From Streptomyces marincola (GTDB lineage: Bacteria; Actinomycetota; Actinomycetes; Streptomycetales; Streptomycetaceae), in assembly GCF_020410765.1 (NCBI RefSeq), contig NZ_CP084541.1, positions 2,555,001 through 2,619,000 on the forward strand: 64,000 nucleotides of DNA, read 5' to 3'. Below the pieces are notes generated by a model that saw only the letters and a program-made list of their open reading frames with translations, was not told the DNA's origin and did not search any database. The position numbers were made by a program, and so were the translations under genes. Positions 1 to 9,778 of the stretch are shown piece by piece (the first letter of the stretch is position 1; each line of letters opens with the position of its first letter).

Positions 1-490
1 GGGGCTCGACCTGTCGCGCGTGCCCGACGGGCTGTGGCTGGCCGTGCGGCAGTACCTGACCCGGCTCGACCGGCTCGACCCGCAGGTGGCCTGGTCGATG
101 GGCGTCCGGCTGGCGGATGACGTGGTGGCGCGGGTGGGCACGCCCGCGCCGCCCGGGCTGCACCCGGCCGCCTACCTGAGCGCGGTCACGGCCGAGCGGC
201 AGCGGCGCGAGGCGGAGCGCGCCTTCGGGGAGCGGGCCGGTGCGCCGACCGCTGCGGCGCCGCAGGGTCCGGCCGTTCCGACGGCCGTTCCGCCGGAGGC
301 CGGGCCCGGCCCTGGCGAGGTCCTGGCGGCGCCGGAGCCCGGGGCACCGGGCGGCTTCGCGCCGCCGGGCGGCCCGGTGCCGCGGGAAGCGCCGGGGGCC
401 GGGGTGCCGCGGGACGGGGCGCGGGACCGGGAGCAGCGGGCGGCTGACCCGCCGCCGGGTCCCGCGACGGGCTTCACTCCTCCGTCGTGA
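1..490 (+). CDS. RDD family membrane protein, C-terminal part (5' end outside window)
   Basis: The reading frame is open from the first bases, so only the C-terminus is present. It reads SRVPDGLWLAVRQYLTRLDR, then a helical stretch ending in an ERQRREAERAF motif and a long Pro/Ala/Gly-rich tail. From memory this matches the cytoplasmic tail of streptomycete RDD-domain membrane proteins that lie next to ahcY. The membrane RDD domain itself is outside the window, so the family call rests on the tail and on position. The last 17 bases overlap the 3' end of the convergent gene on the other strand. Confidence 0.55.
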   Translation, partial: GLDLSRVPDGLWLAVRQYLTRLDRLDPQVAWSMGVRLADDVVARVGTPAPPGLHPAAYLSAVTAERQRREAERAFGERAGAPTAAAPQGPAVPTAVPPEAGPGPGEVLAAPEPGAPGGFAPPGGPVPREAPGAGVPRDGARDREQRAADPPPGPATGFTPPS

Positions 491-1139
491 CGTCCGCCGC
501 GGCGTCCGGGTCCTGCGGTTCCTGGGGGAACGCCGAGGGCGGCGCGTCGAGGTCGGCGAGTTCGATGCCGGGCGCGGACAGCACCACGTCGCCCGCGAGG
601 TGCGCGGTGCGGCGCTCGCCGGTGTCGAGGTCGTCGATCAGGTAGGTGTCCACGGTCAGCTCGGCGCCGTCGGAGGTGTGGACGTCCCGGCCGGTCAGCG
701 TCCACCGCTCGGTGGCGGTGCGGGCGGCCAGGGCGGGGGGCGCGAGCGCGACCAGCCGCACGCGGGCGTGGGCGCCGGGTTCCGGCAGGCGCAGCAGGCG
801 CGCGGTCGCGACGAGGAACGCGGGCGACGGGCCGGTGAACGCGCGGGCGGGCGCGTTGCGTTCCTCCGCGCCCTCGCCGGTGCGGGCGGCCATGCGCACC
901 CAGGTCACGCCGTTGAGCGCCGCGCCCCGCACCTGCCAGCCGCCGGCCCGCAGTTCGAGCCGGACGGGCCGGCCGCGCGTGTCGATCGTGAGGTCGACCG
1001 AGCCGCTGTCCGTGCCGTCGGGTCCCGCGACACCGGAGACGTAGCGCCAGCCGGTGGGTCCCGGCGCGCACTGGAACCGTTCGGTGCCCAGGGGCGTGCC
1101 GTCGTGCGGGTCGTGGTGGCGGTAGGTGCCGCGGGGCAT
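474..1139 (-). CDS. conserved hypothetical protein, 221 aa
   Basis: Function unknown. It is a soluble protein without signal peptide or membrane segment, rich in alternating hydrophobic stretches that suggest a beta-sandwich or lipocalin-like fold (RYVSGVAGPDGT, VDLTIDTRGRPVRLEL, RWTLTGRDVHTSDGAEL). The C-terminus is acidic and Pro-rich. It is the last gene of the leftward run that contains ahcY and starts 66 bp after the ahcY stop codon, so it may be cotranscribed. Its 3' end overlaps the tail of the convergent RDD gene. A glycolipid-binding-type fold is a guess, not a call. Confidence 0.7.
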   Translation of the reverse strand: MPRGTYRHHDPHDGTPLGTERFQCAPGPTGWRYVSGVAGPDGTDSGSVDLTIDTRGRPVRLELRAGGWQVRGAALNGVTWVRMAARTGEGAEERNAPARAFTGPSPAFLVATARLLRLPEPGAHARVRLVALAPPALAARTATERWTLTGRDVHTSDGAELTVDTYLIDDLDTGERRTAHLAGDVVLSAPGIELADLDAPPSAFPQEPQDPDAAADVTTEE

Positions 1140-1205
1140 GGCGTGGGCCGGTGGGGTCGGGGCCGCCGCCCGGCCGCGCGGGGCGGCCGGGCGGCGGCGG
1201 GCCGG

Positions 1206-2639
<1,434 letters not shown>

Positions 2640-2830
2640 GACGACTGCTCCTCGATGGTGAGCGTTGGCGGACATGATGCGACTGCGGGCGCGCCGCGCG
2701 AGCGCGGTGCGTCCGGAGCCTCGCAGTCCGTCGGAGGGCCTTCTTACCCCTCGGCCGGGCTCGCCCGCGGGCCGCCCGACTGCCATCAGCAGCGACGTCG
2801 ACTTCCACTCCGAATTTACACCGCGCCCCC
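2640..2830 (-). promoter_or_regulatory. structured 5' leader of ahcY
   Basis: The leader can form a stem between GACTGCG (2681-2687) and CGCAGTC (2722-2728), enclosing a second hairpin CCGCG/CGCGG (2694-2698 with 2703-2707). The ribosome binding site lies a few tens of bases downstream. SAH riboswitches are known upstream of ahcY in other bacteria. I see only loose resemblance to that consensus (an AACGCTCACC segment near the start codon), so this is a structured leader of unknown ligand. An attenuator or a chance GC-rich fold are alternatives. Confidence 0.4.
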
Positions 2831-2902
2831 CGGTGCCCCTCAAGGCCGCGGGTGCCCCGGGGACGGCTTCGCGTCACCGTCCCGCGGCCTCACCCGGCGG
2901 CC

Positions 2903-4105
2903 TCACCCGGCGGTCGTGGCGCGGAACAGGGTGCCGGGACCCGCCGGGACGATCCGTTCACCCGCGGGCACGTAGGCGGAACGGCCCGGGTCGAGGACCA
3001 GGTCGCCGCCGTCCTCGGCGCGCAGGGTGACGCGGCCCCCGGTGCACAGCAGGACCTGGGCGGCCCCGGTGGGCAGCGGCTCCCCGGGCTCGCCGGTGAG
3101 CACGTACCGGGAGAGGCGGAACTCGTCGATCGGCGTCGCGTACCGCTCCTCGCCCCCCTGTTCCTGGGCCGGGCGCAGCACCCCGGGGTCGCCGGCCTCG
3201 AAGCGCACGATCCGCAGGAGTTCGGGGACGTCGACGTGCTTGGGGGTGAGCCCGCAGCGGAGCACGTTGTCGGAGTTCGCCATGATCTCGACGCCGAGTC
3301 CGTGCAGGTAGGCGTGGGGAACCCCGGCGCCGAGGAACAGCGCCTCGCCGGGCGCGAGGCGCACGTGGTTGAGGAGCATGGCGGCGACGACGCCCGGGTC
3401 CCCGGGGTAGTGGCGCGCGAGCGAGGCGTAGGCGGCGCACGCGGCGGCGTGCGGATGGTCGGGGCGCGCGGTGGCGAGCCGGTCCGCGGCCTCGGCGGCG
3501 CGCGCCGCGGTGTCGGCCACGGCCGCCGGGTCGGCGGTCAGCACGGCGGTGAAGACCTCGCGCAGCGCCCCGCTCTCGGGGCGGGCGCGCAGCAGGTCGG
3601 CGTAGGGCTTGAGCTGGTCGACGCCGAGTTCGTCCAGCAGGTCCGCGGTTCCGGCGGCGGGGCGGAAGCCGCAGAGGCCCTCGAACGGGGTGAGCGCGCA
3701 GATCAGTTCGGGCTTGTGGTTGGCGTCCTTGTAGGTGCGGTGCGGGGCGTCGGCCGGGACGCCGCGCCGTTCCTCGTCGGCGTAGCCGGCCTCCGCCTGG
3801 GTCCGGTCCGGGTGGACCTGGAGGGAGAGCGGGCTCTGGGCGGCGAGGAGCTTGAGCAGGAACGGCAGCCGGGGGCCGAACCGCTCGGCCGTGGCGCCGC
3901 CGAGTTCCGCGGCGGGGTCGGCGGCGATGACCTCCGCGAGGGAGACGGGCCCCGCGCCCCGGTCCACGCGGGAGGGCGCGCCGGGGTGGGCGCCCATCCA
4001 CAGCTCGGCCTGCGGCTCGCCGGTGGGCTCGGTGCCGAGCAGTTCGGGGATGGCGGTGACCGAGCCCCAGGCGTAGGTCTTGACGGTGTTGTCCAGCAGG
4101 TCCAT
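2903..4105 (-). CDS. manA: mannose-6-phosphate isomerase, class I
   Basis: Cytosolic zinc enzyme that interconverts fructose-6-phosphate and mannose-6-phosphate, the entry step to GDP-mannose for glycan and lipid mannosylation. The 400-residue protein begins MDLLDNTVKTYAWGS, as is typical, and carries QAELWMGAHPGAPS, the metal-site region SLQVHPDRTQAEAGYAD, and a cupin-like C-terminal half (APGEALFLGAGVPHAYLHG). It is part of a leftward run with manB and the SIS-domain gene, consistent with one mannose-phosphate pathway unit. Confidence 0.95.
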   Translation of the reverse strand: MDLLDNTVKTYAWGSVTAIPELLGTEPTGEPQAELWMGAHPGAPSRVDRGAGPVSLAEVIAADPAAELGGATAERFGPRLPFLLKLLAAQSPLSLQVHPDRTQAEAGYADEERRGVPADAPHRTYKDANHKPELICALTPFEGLCGFRPAAGTADLLDELGVDQLKPYADLLRARPESGALREVFTAVLTADPAAVADTAARAAEAADRLATARPDHPHAAACAAYASLARHYPGDPGVVAAMLLNHVRLAPGEALFLGAGVPHAYLHGLGVEIMANSDNVLRCGLTPKHVDVPELLRIVRFEAGDPGVLRPAQEQGGEERYATPIDEFRLSRYVLTGEPGEPLPTGAAQVLLCTGGRVTLRAEDGGDLVLDPGRSAYVPAGERIVPAGPGTLFRATTAG

Positions 4106-4197
4106 GTCGCGGCGGTCTTTCTGCGGAGCGGGCGGGTGGGTGCGTGGGTCGGCGCGCGGTCGCCCGGGCGGGCGCGCCCGGCGCGCGAAGCGCCGGG

Positions 4198-5439
4198 CTA
4201 CGCGCCGGCGCCGAGCGCCAGGTAGACGGCGGCGAAGTCGAGCCGGGCGATGAGTTCGGCCACGGCGCCAAGCGGGCCGCCACCGTCGTCGGCCGCGCGC
4301 AGTTCACCGAACGCGACGCCCTGGGCGAACGCGAGTTCGCGCGCCGCCGCGGCGGCCCCGTCCGGCTCCGCCGCGCCGCCCGGCCCCGCCTGCGGGCCGC
4401 CGTCCTCGTCCCCGGCGCCGGCCGAGCCGTCCCTGAGCAGCAGGACGCGGGGGTGCAGCGGCGCCGGCTCGTCGACGCGGTCGCGGAAGAAGTCGTCGTC
4501 GGCCGCGCCCTCCCGGCCCGGCCCGCCGCCGAGCAGCGCGCCGTGCGCGGTCAGCGCCTCGGGCAGCTGCGCGGTGAGCGCGGGATGGCCCGCGAGGCCG
4601 GTCAGCGTGGCGGCGGCGTGCCGGGCCGCGGCGCGCGCGAGGGGGCCCTCGCTCCACAGCAGCGGCAGCGTGGCGGAGAACTCGACGGCCAGGGTCTTGG
4701 CCGGGTTGTCGTGGGTCCTGACGGCGGGTCCGCAGCGTTCCGCGACCGTGTCGAGCCGGTCGGCCAGGGCGGCCACCGCGGTGCTGTCCGCCGCGCCCCG
4801 AGGGCCGTTCCCGCCCGGTGAGCCGCCCTGGCCCTCGGCGGCGCGCGCGCCGAACAGGCCGAGCCTGTCGCCGAGGAGCAGCACCGGGGTGAGCAGGGCC
4901 CAGGCGGGCCCTGGGGCGGCCGGGTGCCCGGCGGTCCGGGCGAACGGCGCGGGGGCGTACGGCAGTCCGAGGCCGCGGCGGTGCGCGGTGACGTCGGCCA
5001 GGGGCGAGCCCTCGGGGGCAACGGACACCAGGGAGCAGCCGCGCCGGTGGGCGGCCTCGACCAGGAGGGAGAGGCCGGGCGCGATGCCCTCGGCCGAGAG
5101 GACCACGAGCAGGTCCATGGGCCCGGCCCAGCGCGGCAGGTGCCAGGTGAGGGCGCCGGGCGCGGGCAGCGGCCCCGCCGGGCGCAGCCGCGTGACGCGG
5201 ACGGTGTCACCGGCGAGTGCGGCGAGCAGGTCGGCGGCGAGCGGCGTTTCCGGTCCCGTGCCCGCGACGAGGACGGTGCCCGGCCTGCCCTCGGGGGTCA
5301 GCCGGCCGAGCGGTGACTCCTCGGCGCCGCGGGCCGCGGTGCGCACGTGGGCGCCGGAGGAGGCGACGGCCCGCAGGAGCCCGCCGGAGTCCGCGCGGGC
5401 CAGGGCGTCGGGGGCGTCGAGGAACGTTTCGTCGGTCAT
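4198..5439 (-). CDS. SIS-domain protein, phosphosugar isomerase-like
   Basis: 413-residue cytosolic protein related to bifunctional phosphoglucose/phosphomannose isomerases but more divergent. The N-terminal half has the SIS sugar-phosphate-binding pattern (GTVLVAGTGPETPLAADLLA, then LLVVLSAEGIAPGLSLLVEA); the C-terminal half has LPLLWSEGPLARAAARHAA, typical of the second SIS lobe. The ATG start at 5439 is chosen because the upstream extension is Arg/Pro-rich and covers the Trm112-like gene. It sits between the Trm112-like gene (24 bp away) and manA. Enzymatic activity is inferred from context only. Confidence 0.8.
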   Translation of the reverse strand: MTDETFLDAPDALARADSGGLLRAVASSGAHVRTAARGAEESPLGRLTPEGRPGTVLVAGTGPETPLAADLLAALAGDTVRVTRLRPAGPLPAPGALTWHLPRWAGPMDLLVVLSAEGIAPGLSLLVEAAHRRGCSLVSVAPEGSPLADVTAHRRGLGLPYAPAPFARTAGHPAAPGPAWALLTPVLLLGDRLGLFGARAAEGQGGSPGGNGPRGAADSTAVAALADRLDTVAERCGPAVRTHDNPAKTLAVEFSATLPLLWSEGPLARAAARHAAATLTGLAGHPALTAQLPEALTAHGALLGGGPGREGAADDDFFRDRVDEPAPLHPRVLLLRDGSAGAGDEDGGPQAGPGGAAEPDGAAAAARELAFAQGVAFGELRAADDGGGPLGAVAELIARLDFAAVYLALGAGA

Positions 5440-5462
5440 GGGTCTCGGTGGGCCGCGCGAAC

Positions 5463-5636
5463 TCAGCCGGTGCGGCGCGCCTCGTCCTCCAGCAGGACGG
5501 GGATGCCGTCCCGCACCGGGTAGGCCAGTGCGCAGCCGTCTCCGGTGCACAGCAGCTCGTCGCCTTCCTCGCGCAGCGCGGCGTGGCAGACGGGGCAGGC
5601 GAGGATGTCGAGCAGAGCGGCCTCGACGAGCGGCAT
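5463..5636 (-). CDS. Trm112 family zinc-ribbon protein, 57 aa
   Basis: Small protein starting MPLVEAALLDILACPVCHAA. It has two cysteine pairs (CPVC at 14-17, then Cys30 and Cys35) that form the zinc ribbon, and the family's YPVRDGIPVLL segment near the C-terminus. In eukaryotes and archaea Trm112 activates methyltransferases. The bacterial YcaR-like members are poorly characterised, and in actinobacteria they sit, as here, between manB and the SIS gene. The 24-bp spacing to the SIS gene argues for one transcript. The partner is unknown. Confidence 0.9.
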   Translation of the reverse strand: MPLVEAALLDILACPVCHAALREEGDELLCTGDGCALAYPVRDGIPVLLEDEARRTG

Positions 5637-5719
5637 GGGCGTCCCTCCCGCGGTGCGTGACTGTCGCTGGTCACCCTACCCGGAGGGACGCCACGGCGGC
5701 ACGACGTGCCAGGGCCGCG

Positions 5720-7078
5720 TCAGGCGCGGACGAGCGCGAGCACCTCGTCGCGGATCTTCTCGACGGTGGCCGTGTCGCGCCCCTCGATGTTGAGCCGCAG
5801 CAGCGGCTCGGTGTTGGAGGGCCTGAGGTTGAACCACCAGTCGGCCGAGGTGACGGTCAGGCCGTCGAGCTCGTCGAGGGTGACCCCCTCCCGGTCGGCG
5901 TAGGCGGCGCGCACCGCGGCGGCGCGCCCCGCCTGGTCGTCGACGCGGCTGTTGATCTCGCCCGAGCTTGCGTAGCGGTCGTACGCGGCGACCAGTTCGG
6001 ACAGCGGGCCCTGCTGCTCGCCGAGCGCGGCCAGGACGTGCAGGGCGGCGAGCATGCCGGTGTCGGCGTTCCAGAAGTCCCTGAAGTAGTAGTGCGCGGA
6101 GTGCTCGCCGCCGAAGATCGCGCCGGTGCGGGCCATTTCGGCCTTGATGAACGAGTGGCCGACGCGCGTGCGGATCGGGGTGCCGCCGTTCTCGCGGACG
6201 ACCTCGGCCACGGTCCAGGAGGTGATGAGGTTGTGGATGACGGCGGACCCCGGGGCCTTGGCCAGCTCGCGGGCGGCCACCAGGGCGGTGATCGCGGAGG
6301 GCGGCACGGGCTCGCCGCGCTCGTCGACGACGAAGCAGCGGTCGGCGTCGCCGTCGAAGGCCAGGCCGATGTCGGCGCCGGTGGCGCGCACGCGGGCCTG
6401 GAGGTCGACGATGTTGGCCGGATCGAGGGGGTTGGCCTCGTGGTTGGGGAACGTGCCGTCCAGTTCGAAGTACAGTGCGTCGAGTTCGACCGGGAGGCCG
6501 GCGAGCACGGTCGGGACGGTGTGCCCGCCCATGCCGTTGCCCGCGTCGACGACGACCTTGAGCGGGCGGATGCCGGTGAGGTCGACGAGGGAACGCAGGT
6601 GGGCCGCGTAGTCGTCGAGGGTGTCCCGCTGCCCGATGCTCCCCCGGTCGGCGACGGGCTCGGGGGCGCCCTCATCGGCCCAGCGCTCGACGAGGGCGCG
6701 GATCTCCGCGAGGCCGCTGTCCTGCCCGATGGGCGCGGCCCCGGCCCGGCACATCTTGATGCCGTTGTACTCGGCGGGGTTGTGGCTCGCGGTGAACATG
6801 GCGCCCGGCAGTCCGAGCGCGCCGCTCGCGTAGTACAGCTGGTCGGTGGAGCACAGGCCGATCTCGGTGACGTCCGCGCCCCGGGCCGCCGCGCCGCGGC
6901 CGAACGCGCGGGACAGGCCGGGCGAGGACGGGCGCATGTCGTGGCCGATGACGACGGCGGTGGCCTCGGTGACCTCGGCGAAGGCCGCGCCGAACAGTTC
7001 GGCGAGGTCTTCGTCCCACTGGTCGGGAACCACCCCGCGCACGTCGTAGGCCTTCACGATCCGTGACAGATCCGGCAC
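5720..7078 (-). CDS. manB: phosphomannomutase/phosphoglucomutase
   Basis: Cytosolic Mg-dependent mutase that converts mannose-6-phosphate to mannose-1-phosphate (and often the glucose equivalent), supplying GDP-mannose. The 452-residue protein has the phosphoserine motif TASHNPAEYNGIK, the metal-binding loop LAFDGDADRCFVVD, the sugar-binding GGEHSAHYYF and the phosphate-binding RPSNTEPLLRL near the C-terminus. The GTG at 7078 is chosen because AAGGGG precedes it at normal spacing and VPDLSRIVKAYDVRG is the usual N-terminus. Confidence 0.95.
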   Translation of the reverse strand: MPDLSRIVKAYDVRGVVPDQWDEDLAELFGAAFAEVTEATAVVIGHDMRPSSPGLSRAFGRGAAARGADVTEIGLCSTDQLYYASGALGLPGAMFTASHNPAEYNGIKMCRAGAAPIGQDSGLAEIRALVERWADEGAPEPVADRGSIGQRDTLDDYAAHLRSLVDLTGIRPLKVVVDAGNGMGGHTVPTVLAGLPVELDALYFELDGTFPNHEANPLDPANIVDLQARVRATGADIGLAFDGDADRCFVVDERGEPVPPSAITALVAARELAKAPGSAVIHNLITSWTVAEVVRENGGTPIRTRVGHSFIKAEMARTGAIFGGEHSAHYYFRDFWNADTGMLAALHVLAALGEQQGPLSELVAAYDRYASSGEINSRVDDQAGRAAAVRAAYADREGVTLDELDGLTVTSADWWFNLRPSNTEPLLRLNIEGRDTATVEKIRDEVLALVRA

Positions 7079-7153
7079 GGTAACCCCTTGTCTTGAGGTC
7101 GGTGGATGGGCGGTGCTGACGTGAGCGCTCGCCCTCAATGTACCGGCCGGGCC

Positions 7154-7528
7154 TCAGGGGTCGGGCGACCGGAGGATGCGCAGGTGCCCGCGCCGCGCGA
7201 CCTCCATGGGGTCGGCGCCGACGGGCGGCGTGGGCGGCGGCTCCTGGCGCGGCGGCGTGCGCGCGGCCTCGCGCACGGCATCGGCCAGCGCTTCCAGGTC
7301 GTCTGAGGTGTGCCGGGCGGCGGCGGGGTCCACGGCCAGCCGGACGACCTCCCAGCCGCGGGGTGCCGTCAGCCGCTCGGAGTGCTCGGCGCACAGGTCG
7401 TAGCAGTGCGGCTCGGCGTAGGTGGCCAGGGGCCCGAGGACAGCCGTGGAGTCCGCGTACACATACGTAAGCGTCGCGACGGCGGGTCTGGCGCACGCGG
7501 TGCGCGAACAGCGACGTACGGGGCTCAC
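7154..7528 (-). CDS. DUF3499 family protein, 124 aa
   Basis: Small actinobacterial protein of unknown function. The N-terminal 50 residues hold Cys7, Cys12, Cys42, Cys46 and His49, which look like a zinc-ribbon site; TATLTYVYADSTAVLGPL-type sequence lies between them (here VATLTYVYADSTAVLGPL). The C-terminus is Pro-rich with a short helical end. It lies directly upstream of manB on the same strand and is divergent from the metallopeptidase-like gene, the usual arrangement in streptomycetes. Confidence 0.9.
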   Translation of the reverse strand: MSPVRRCSRTACARPAVATLTYVYADSTAVLGPLATYAEPHCYDLCAEHSERLTAPRGWEVVRLAVDPAAARHTSDDLEALADAVREAARTPPRQEPPPTPPVGADPMEVARRGHLRILRSPDP

Positions 7529-7713
7529 GATGTTGGACCGTACCGCACTCCTGAGCGGGTCGCGACGACTCGGCCCGGCGTCACCCTGCCGTGTCGTCCC
7601 ACCTGCGCCCGCGGTGTCCGCATTCGTCTGTTGGTTCGGGGTTGTCCCGCGGCGGCGGGGCTGACGCGCGCAGTCCTCACCCGCGGGCCGCCCGTCCTCT
7701 ATCGTCGTGGGCG

Positions 7714-8178
7714 ATGGACACTTCCAGCGGCGTCCCCCCAGTCCCGCCGGGCCCCGCCGACCGTCATCGGCGCAGGGACCGGCACGGCCGCGGCATGCGC
7801 GGTCCCGTGGCGCCGCCGCAGGTGCCGCTCGCGCTCAGCCGCGCGGACACCTTCGACTCCCTCGTGAGCGATTCGGCCGACCGGCTGCGGCGCAGGCTGC
7901 CGCAACTGGCGGGCGTGGACTTCGCGGTGCGCGAGGTGCCGTGGCTGCCGCGCGAGGACGAGGCGGCGGACGAGGGGGACGGCGTGCCGCTCGGCGGGCT
8001 CGAACGCGCGGGTGCCGGGCGGCCGGACCGGATCGTGGTGTACCGCCGCCCGGTGGAGCTGCGGGCCAGGGACGGGGACGAACGCGCCCAGCTGGTGCAC
8101 GAGGTCGTCGTGGAGCAGGCGGCGGAACTGCTCGGCCTCGCCCCCGAGTCGGTCGACCCGGGCTACGGCGAGGACTGA
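7714..8178 (+). CDS. metallopeptidase (zincin-like) family protein, degenerate active site
   Basis: 154-residue cytosolic protein of the zincin-like family often annotated as metallopeptidase in this neighbourhood. The segment LVHEVVVEQAAELLGL sits where zincin-like peptidases carry HExGH; here HE is kept but the third ligand position is not the usual His. The C-terminus ends VDPGYGED. The ATG at 7714 is preferred over an upstream GTG because the extension is Ser/Arg-rich and unrelated to the family. Proteolytic activity is doubtful. Confidence 0.75.
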   Translation: MDTSSGVPPVPPGPADRHRRRDRHGRGMRGPVAPPQVPLALSRADTFDSLVSDSADRLRRRLPQLAGVDFAVREVPWLPREDEAADEGDGVPLGGLERAGAGRPDRIVVYRRPVELRARDGDERAQLVHEVVVEQAAELLGLAPESVDPGYGED

Positions 8179-8221
8179 ACGTTCCGCGGCCCGCGGGCGG
8201 GCGCGGGCCCGGACCCCGCCC

Positions 8222-9778
8222 TCAGTCCATGAGGATGGACAGGTCGGGCGCGGTCTCGGGAACGGCCACGGTCGACCGGTCGTCCGACAGGGTCTGGACG
8301 GTCCAGCCGGCCGTTCCGTCCTCCTCGACGGCGAGGGTCCTGGCCGCGTACAGCGTCCCGCCGCGCGGGGTCAGCGTCACGGCGAACGTGCCCTCGGTGC
8401 CCTCCGGCGGTTCGGGGGCGAGGGTGAGGGTGGTGCGGCCGTCGATCGTGTGCGTCTCGCTGACGCTCTCGCCGCCCTCGGCGCCGGCCGACCACGTGAC
8501 CTCGACCTCGACCGCGTCCCCGGGGGCGAAGAGGGAGAGCGCGGTGCCGGACGCGGTGTTGCCCGCGGCGGAGGCGCGGGTGCCGACGGGCCCGGTCGCC
8601 TGCACGAACGCCATCTCCTGCTCGTCCTCGTCCCCGATCGTGAGGCGGGCGGCGGCGACGACGCGCCCGCCGCCCGAGCCCTCGGCGGGGGTCAGGACGA
8701 GGGAGCCGGGCTCGCCCCTGGTGACGTTCTCCAGGTCGATCGCGGTCAGCGTGCCCGCGGGGACGGTGATCGTCTCGTAGCCGGCGGGGGTGATCGTTCC
8801 GCCGCTCCCGGCCAGGCCGACGTCGAGCGTGACGTCCTCGCCGCCCGGCGCGTACACGGCCAGGCGCACCGAACGCGTTCCGGCGGGGATGCCCGGCAGG
8901 ACGGCGGGGCCGCCGGCGGGTGCGGCGGCCGGTGCCAGCCAGTCGGCGCCGAGTTGCTGGTCGACGGCCTCGATCTGGGCGCCGATCCGCCCCGTTCGCG
9001 CGGTGACCTGGACGGCGACGTTCGTCTGCGGCTCGGGGCTGACGGTGGAGAGGCGGACCGGGAGGGTGGCGCCGCCCGGCACGGTCAGGCCCTGCCCCGC
9101 CTCGGAGTCCAACGGGCCCTCGGCGCCGTGCAGGACGATGTCCACGACGGTGGCGGCCCGGTCCGGGTTGGTGATGTGCAGGTAGTCGGAGCGGCTTTCG
9201 GCGGTGCTCGCGCCGGCGAACCAGAACTCGGTGTCCGGGGCCTGGCACGCGGTGCCGAGGACGCCGCTGCCCGGCCCCGAGCCGACGACCGTGGTCTGCT
9301 GAACGGTCCAGCCGGGCGCGAGCTCCTGCTCCGCCGTGCCGCTGAGGGCGGGGGCGTCCGCGTCGTCCACGCGCGCCGACACCGGGGCGCCCGGCTCGGT
9401 GAGCGGCACCACCGGCTCCGCCTCCCCGCCGCCCGCCGCGCCGTTGTCCTCCTCGCCGCCGTCCTCCTCGTCGCCCGGCAGGTACTCGGGCGCGGGCAGC
9501 AGCGCGGCGCTCGGCCCTGCGTCCTCGCCGTCCTCGCCGGCGTCCTCGCCGTCCCGTTCCGCGGCCCCGTCCGTGGGCGGCGTGAACGCGGTGTACACGG
9601 TGGAGCCCGACTCGGCTCCCGTGGGCCGGGGGCAGGTCAGCACGGTGCGTTCGACGGGAACGGGCGCCCGGTCGGCCACGGGCGCCGCCTCGCCCTCGCC
9701 CGGCCGCAGGAACGCCACGCCGGTGACCGCCGTGAGCGCGACGGCGACGGCGAGGAGGGACAGGGGTGCGCGGTTCAT
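8222..9778 (-). CDS. DUF5719 family secreted or membrane-anchored protein
   Basis: 518 residues. The N-terminus is a signal anchor (APLSLLAVAVALTAVTGVAF, residues 4-23) followed by an acidic Gly/Glu-rich linker around residues 85-125 and a long beta-rich extracellular region (FAGASTAESRSDYLHITNPD, VALDIENVT-like segments). DUF5719 is an actinobacterial family of unknown function encoded next to the large glycosyltransferase. Its start codon overlaps the glycosyltransferase gene by four bases in the order glycosyltransferase, then DUF5719, so the two are translationally coupled on the minus strand and probably act together at the membrane. Confidence 0.85.
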   Translation of the reverse strand: MNRAPLSLLAVAVALTAVTGVAFLRPGEGEAAPVADRAPVPVERTVLTCPRPTGAESGSTVYTAFTPPTDGAAERDGEDAGEDGEDAGPSAALLPAPEYLPGDEEDGGEEDNGAAGGGEAEPVVPLTEPGAPVSARVDDADAPALSGTAEQELAPGWTVQQTTVVGSGPGSGVLGTACQAPDTEFWFAGASTAESRSDYLHITNPDRAATVVDIVLHGAEGPLDSEAGQGLTVPGGATLPVRLSTVSPEPQTNVAVQVTARTGRIGAQIEAVDQQLGADWLAPAAAPAGGPAVLPGIPAGTRSVRLAVYAPGGEDVTLDVGLAGSGGTITPAGYETITVPAGTLTAIDLENVTRGEPGSLVLTPAEGSGGGRVVAAARLTIGDEDEQEMAFVQATGPVGTRASAAGNTASGTALSLFAPGDAVEVEVTWSAGAEGGESVSETHTIDGRTTLTLAPEPPEGTEGTFAVTLTPRGGTLYAARTLAVEEDGTAGWTVQTLSDDRSTVAVPETAPDLSILMD

